Below, piece by piece: positions 62,301-64,000 of a DNA stretch of 64,000 bases; position 1 is the stretch's first letter; each line of letters begins with the position of its first letter. Location: positions 1-64,000 of the forward strand of contig JMRP01000011.1 in the NCBI GenBank assembly GCA_000708525.1, in the 5' to 3' direction. The translations under genes and the position numbers were made by a program. The notes beneath the pieces are model-generated. The model saw only the letters and a program-made list of their open reading frames with translations. It searched no databases and was not told the origin of the DNA. This stretch comes from Cyanobium sp. CACIAM 14 (lineage in GTDB: Bacteria > Cyanobacteriota > Cyanobacteriia > PCC-6307 > Cyanobiaceae).

Positions 62301-64000
62301 GTTGGCTCCGGGTGGTACCACCAGGTGGTACCAGACATCGCCACTGTCTGCGAGCTGGCCCGTGGCCGGCTGGCCGATCTGCAGCAGCGGCACATGCACC
62401 GCCACCGTTCCGGAGGTGGCGAGCTGGTTGTTGGCCCGGCTGGCATCGCTCACCTGTCCGCGGCTGTCGGCGATGACGATCACGTGGTAGGCGCCGTCGG
62501 CCAGCGCCGGCAGCGGCGCGCTCACCGTGTCGTGATAGCTCGCGCCCCCGGCCACGTCACCGCTGTGGGTCACGCGCGCGAGCAGCGTGTCGCTTGGATC
62601 CAGCGTGGTGTCAGCAGAAAGGTAGAGGGAGTCGGTCCAGGTGCCGGTGGCCGGCAGCCCGCCAAGGTTGTCGACACGCACGTCGAGGTTTGTGGTCTTG
62701 CCCGGGGCGAGCGTGCTGGTGGGCAGGGTGATCGCGCCGACCGCGAGGTCGGCAGCAGTCGCCTGCGCCGTGAGGGCGAAGCTGCCGGGCGCCAGGTTCG
62801 AGCTGAAGAGCGCTCCAGCCGCGGCGGCGGGGAGCGACACCGTGGCAAAGGCACCGCTGTGGGATCCGAAGCGCGCCACGACGAACCTGTCGCCGGAGGT
62901 GGGGCCGTAGCCGCTGGCCAGCGTGGCGGCGAAGGTGCCGTCCAGGGCAGCGTTGCCGCTCACGACGAGCTGGCCGAACTGCCCGCTTGCCGGGCTGCCG
63001 CTGAGTTGGCTCGACAGCGTTCCGGTGCTGCCCTGGGTGTAGGTGCCATTGACCGTGAGCGTGCTGGCCGGCCCGAGCGCGATCCGACCGGTGTTGGCCA
63101 GGTTGCCGGTGGTCGAGAAGCTGCGACCACCGCTGAGCGTCAGGCTGCCGGCGTTGGTTGCCAGTCCGTTGATCGCAGTCAGCTTCGAGCCGGTGCCATC
63201 CAGCGTGATGTCGGCCTGATTGACGGTGATGGTGGGAAGACGCAGCGTGGCACCGGCGCCGACGATCCAGTGGCCGCCGGTGAGCGTGGTGCCGGTCACC
63301 TGCGCCAAGGCCGGCTTGAGGCCGGTGGTGTCCGCACCATCCAGTGCCAGCGTCCCCGAGCGGACCTCGACCGTCCCGGTGTTGTCGATCGGCAGAGCGT
63401 TGGTGATGGTCGCCGTTCCGGTGCCACCCGACTTGCGCAGCGTGCCCGTGTTGTGGATGGCTGCGGCGTCGAGCACCTGGCGCCCGAAGATGGCGTCGGC
63501 CTGCAGGTCGTACAGGCCGTCGTTGAGCAGTATCCCGGCGAAACTGGCGCTGCCGACGTAGTAGTCGAGCTGCAGGTTGCCGGCCTGATGCGTGATCGTC
63601 CCGGTGTTGTCGACCAGCCCGCCGATGTACTTGGTGCCGCTGCCCGACAGGGTCAGCGAGCCCGCGTTGGTGAAGCCGGCGGTACCACCGTCGATGACGC
63701 CGCCGGTCCACTGGAACAGACCAGTGGGCAGACTGAACGTCGCACCGGTGGCGCCTGCAGCAAGCACGTTCCCGGCGAGCAGGACGCGACCCGGGCCGCT
63801 GCCGGTGAACGTGCCGCTGTAGGCGACGCGCACGCTGCCCGAGGTGTCGGTGCTGTCGGCAAGGTCGAGCGTGGCACCGGCGGCGACCTGGAACACGCCG
63901 CCATGGTTGTCGCCACGGTCGAAGGCCAAGGTGCCCGCCTCGACGTCGATGACGCCACCGGCCGTGTCGAACCCGCCGACGATGATGTTCGAGATCGTGC
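56391..64000 (-). CDS. Giant RHS/YD-repeat chimeric surface protein, 5' end beyond window
   Basis: More than 2,500 residues are visible and the frame is open to the right edge. In protein order: adhesin-like repeats of the form IDNTGTVEVRSGTLALDG (64000 to about 62900); CARDB-like and pre-peptidase-like beta domains (about 62800-61300); an RHS wall module opening with LDFGRNFLGGS and RGWVDDFD; many YD repeats (about 61000-59000); and the RHS core end DPAGIAGGANLYAFSGNDPM. A variable stretch with an Ala/Glu helix follows (58850-58350). The last 650 residues hold a DUF11-like module, a fibronectin-like domain, two cadherin-like repeats and a putative Ig domain. RHS proteins usually end shortly after the core; this one does not. 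It is likely secreted or surface-bound; the export route is not visible. Confidence 0.85.
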   Translation of the reverse strand, partial: TISNIIVGGFDTAGGVIDVEAGTLAFDRGDNHGGVFQVAAGATLDLADSTDTSGSVRVAYSGTFTGSGPGRVLLAGNVLAAGATGATFSLPTGLFQWTGGVIDGGTAGFTNAGSLTLSGSGTKYIGGLVDNTGTITHQAGNLQLDYYVGSASFAGILLNDGLYDLQADAIFGRQVLDAAAIHNTGTLRKSGGTGTATITNALPIDNTGTVEVRSGTLALDGADTTGLKPALAQVTGTTLTGGHWIVGAGATLRLPTITVNQADITLDGTGSKLTAINGLATNAGSLTLSGGRSFSTTGNLANTGRIALGPASTLTVNGTYTQGSTGTLSSQLSGSPASGQFGQLVVSGNAALDGTFAATLASGYGPTSGDRFVVARFGSHSGAFATVSLPAAAAGALFSSNLAPGSFALTAQATAADLAVGAITLPTSTLAPGKTTNLDVRVDNLGGLPATGTWTDSLYLSADTTLDPSDTLLARVTHSGDVAGGASYHDTVSAPLPALADGAYHVIVIADSRGQVSDASRANNQLATSGTVAVHVPLLQIGQPATGQLADSGDVWYHLVVPPGANLDLSAKAAGSGADLFLRQGALPTRSDYDQTTSTNAANPHLQLANAQGGDYYLLVHAHPNGGAAQAYTLAASTASFAVTGIEDTGGFLFVFGSAFTPNTTVSLLAADGTVYAPKATSFLDSTRVEADFDLNNVPVGSYVVRATDGTKSADASSTFDVGNPAIGNYASSTIYSPPIVRVGAPIVTTVTVYGINGLYVPVPFLMIDASNVASKAHVDISGPQLPPLLAPGATTTLSQTFMPKPVGDGVQSDFKLSQVSLLQTIDWDAQKASLRPKSITPEAWDAIWANLRPQLGTIVGDYLRLLEIDSKALFVNGDITRDIGDLFGFEMMKANDQIQSPVSPSALDLSFPAPGLSLDFGRNFLGGSIGGRYSLGRMGRGWVDDFDISATADPATTVVTIREGATTRYFAPDGNGGFTGMPGDSGTLSLVGGGYQLRETTGDLTVFRADGSLDYLSDANGNRITAGYTNGLMTSLTHSDGDTITLAYNAQGRLALVTDPAGRMAVYTYDASGQELLSVTTVAGTTTYTYTADASGPRAHALTSIGAPDGTHVYYAYDPQGRLQTEQLDGGAQALTYSYDVASARVTDALGNATTLRFDDAGRVIRTDGPGGQFSYAKYNDNNQLSKVEALGGGSSSITYDAQGNPNLTTDPTGASTTFVYDPAHAGLAQFTDAKGNGFRNQFDANGNPSQTTMADGSTSTYGYDAQGNLTRSVDRDGLVTTMTYNIRGQLTKLVAADGATTTYTYDAHANLKSATDASGTITMQYDDADRMTRIDYPDGRFLKYAYNAGGQRAQMVDSTGFTTNYTYDAAGRLARLTDSEDNLIVAYTYDPAGRLLRKDQGNGNHTDYGYDTSGELTSISNVAANGSINSSYIYTYDLLGRTSTMTTAEGTTTYGYDGDSRLTQVTLPDGHTITYTYDAAGNRVQVDDGGNVTAYTTNNLNEYTAVGGATDTYDTAGNLATTTGINAARYTYDALGRLVGVTNANDTWTFEYDALGDRTAIVHNGQRAEYLVDPAGLGDVVGSFDGSGALSAHYTYGLGLASQVDAGGNAAYYDFDAAGSTVGMSGAEGTYLNQYSYMPFGELRSATQTVANPFQFGGAMGVQADSTGLSFMRARYYDATTGRFTQADPAGIAGGANLYAFSGNDPMNIADPSGLGGGAIGKGGELGLGRAVSGAGGPSVVYVRVPDTVAESIANRAAEVAAMEASKAARSAEAAQKWAAEQAAAAEAAKAAAGRSSILSKVALVVAIPLELWNRISKTYTAGYQLTHDGNLPPAPHIKALDWESPSAGFPSLEEAILMGGFAAYHSLTTQRDLSVDPNFISGPGGYGNAQYVRGDSLYPYEIGFENQPTAAGPAAQVVITDQLDSNLDLSTFQLGSFGFGSVNVDVPAGRQYYSTRLDERSTLGVFVDATASLDASSRTLTWTLTAIDPTTLDLPADPTVGFLPPDDASGRGSGYVSYFVQPKAGLADGTPIDAQASIVFDANAPVATNVFVNTVDASPPTSAVNALPSTTNSSSFTLSWGGSDGSGAGIASYDVFVSTDGGAFQPQLQGTTQTTTTFTGSYGHSYAFYSLATDNVGRSEAGKTVADTSTTVPLQPPLLAGAGTMVTFTEGGPAVAAAPAITVTDVDSPTLASARVAITSGFLAGDTLAATTAGTTISASYDAGTGVLTLTGSDTLAHYQSVLKSATFLSDSPNPTAYGADSARGLSWQVNDGALDSTIASSAVNVVGVDQAAVLSGTPGNVTFTQGGGAVSVAPALVVSDVDSLQLASAQVAITSGFLAGDTLAATTAGTAISAHYDPLTGVLQLSGSDTLAHYQAVLASVTFSSSSSDPTQSGSDTTRTLRWSANDGELDSAPVTSTVTVVPGVSPPVLQNPGPQALVAGQTLTLHLLTTNPNPSPTLRFNLLAGPAGALLDPVTGVLTWTIPALFPGGLVAFSVSASDGDLTSDPLTFSVAVFRTSSTASARRRAAVAV
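56727..57092 (-). repeat. Cadherin-like repeat, copy 2
   Basis: About 120 residues with AITSGFLAGDTLAATTAGT and SGSDTLAHYQAVLASVTF. It is highly similar to copy 1, offset by 408 bases (136 codons), at both protein and DNA level, so the duplication is fairly recent. Confidence 0.75.
57135..57500 (-). repeat. Cadherin-like repeat, copy 1
   Basis: First of two tandem repeats in the giant protein, with AITSGFLAGDTLAATTAGT and TGSDTLAHYQSVLKSATF. Such repeats form beta-sandwich stalks in large bacterial adhesins. Confidence 0.75.
58350..58850 (-). other. Variable tip segment after the RHS core
   Basis: Codes for the part that follows DPSGLGG: a Gly-rich stretch, a long Ala/Glu/Lys helix (EVAAMEASKAARSAEAAQKW), a hydrophobic segment (SILSKVALVVAIPLELW) and a short soluble part. 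Base composition around 58380-58620 is visibly AT-richer than on either side. In typical RHS proteins this position holds an exchangeable toxin; no known toxin motif is recognised here. Confidence 0.5.

Overview
The window looks like chromosome from a GC-rich unicellular cyanobacterium of the Synechococcus/Cyanobium type. The pointers are a 48-residue high-light-inducible protein with a chlorophyll-binding motif, a DUF2973 protein, a DUF1400-type exported protein, the cyanobacterial RarA fusion protein, an Anbu protease, and many very small conserved-looking proteins packed with overlapping starts and stops. The assignment rests on gene content and family knowledge, not on a search. I saw no rRNA, tRNA, CRISPR array or intact insertion sequence.

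Layout. 1-10.5 kb: small membrane proteins, exonuclease VII (xseA carries a one-base frameshift, then xseB), the HLI protein with a strong terminator, a HAD sugar-phosphatase, the helicase HrpB and an HtrA/Deg protease. 10.5-21.7 kb: an ABC-F ATPase, several small proteins, a Nif11-like protein and a ribbon-helix-helix protein, then a tight leftward block running NDH-2-like dehydrogenase, HAD hydrolase, HflX, 1-Cys peroxiredoxin, KtrB, KtrA and AnmK. 21.7-27.1 kb: PAPS reductase, CoaX, Bcp peroxiredoxin, a DUF1400 exported protein and the RarA fusion. 27.2-36.6 kb: two tandem adaptor-plus-RND efflux sets. 36.6-49.3 kb: a GAF protein, a LysM protein, a SulP transporter, a three-gene Anbu protease/glutaminase/glutamate-symporter operon, a porin, phosphoglucomutase and a monooxygenase operon.

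49.3-55.4 kb is accessory DNA. It begins where the 3' end of a phospholipase-D-type gene (49317-49547) is cut off by a ribbon-helix-helix gene and a helicase. Visibly AT-richer DNA follows, with a small secreted peptide carrying SGDYMG repeats, a trypsin-like lipoprotein, a YiiX-like papain-fold protein and decayed fragments. 55.4-64 kb holds a PEP-CTERM-like exported protein and the C-terminal part (more than 2,500 residues) of a giant surface protein. In that protein an RHS/YD-repeat core sits in the middle, between an adhesin-like N-terminal region and about 800 residues of Ig/cadherin-like modules. Its start lies beyond the right edge.

Points most worth a second look: the giant RHS chimera with an AT-richer tip region; the Anbu-GlsA-GltS operon; two genes that appear to start at CTG inside CTGA stop-start overlaps, plus one TTG in TTGA; the truncated phospholipase D gene; and RND pumps with extra hydrophobic insertions.
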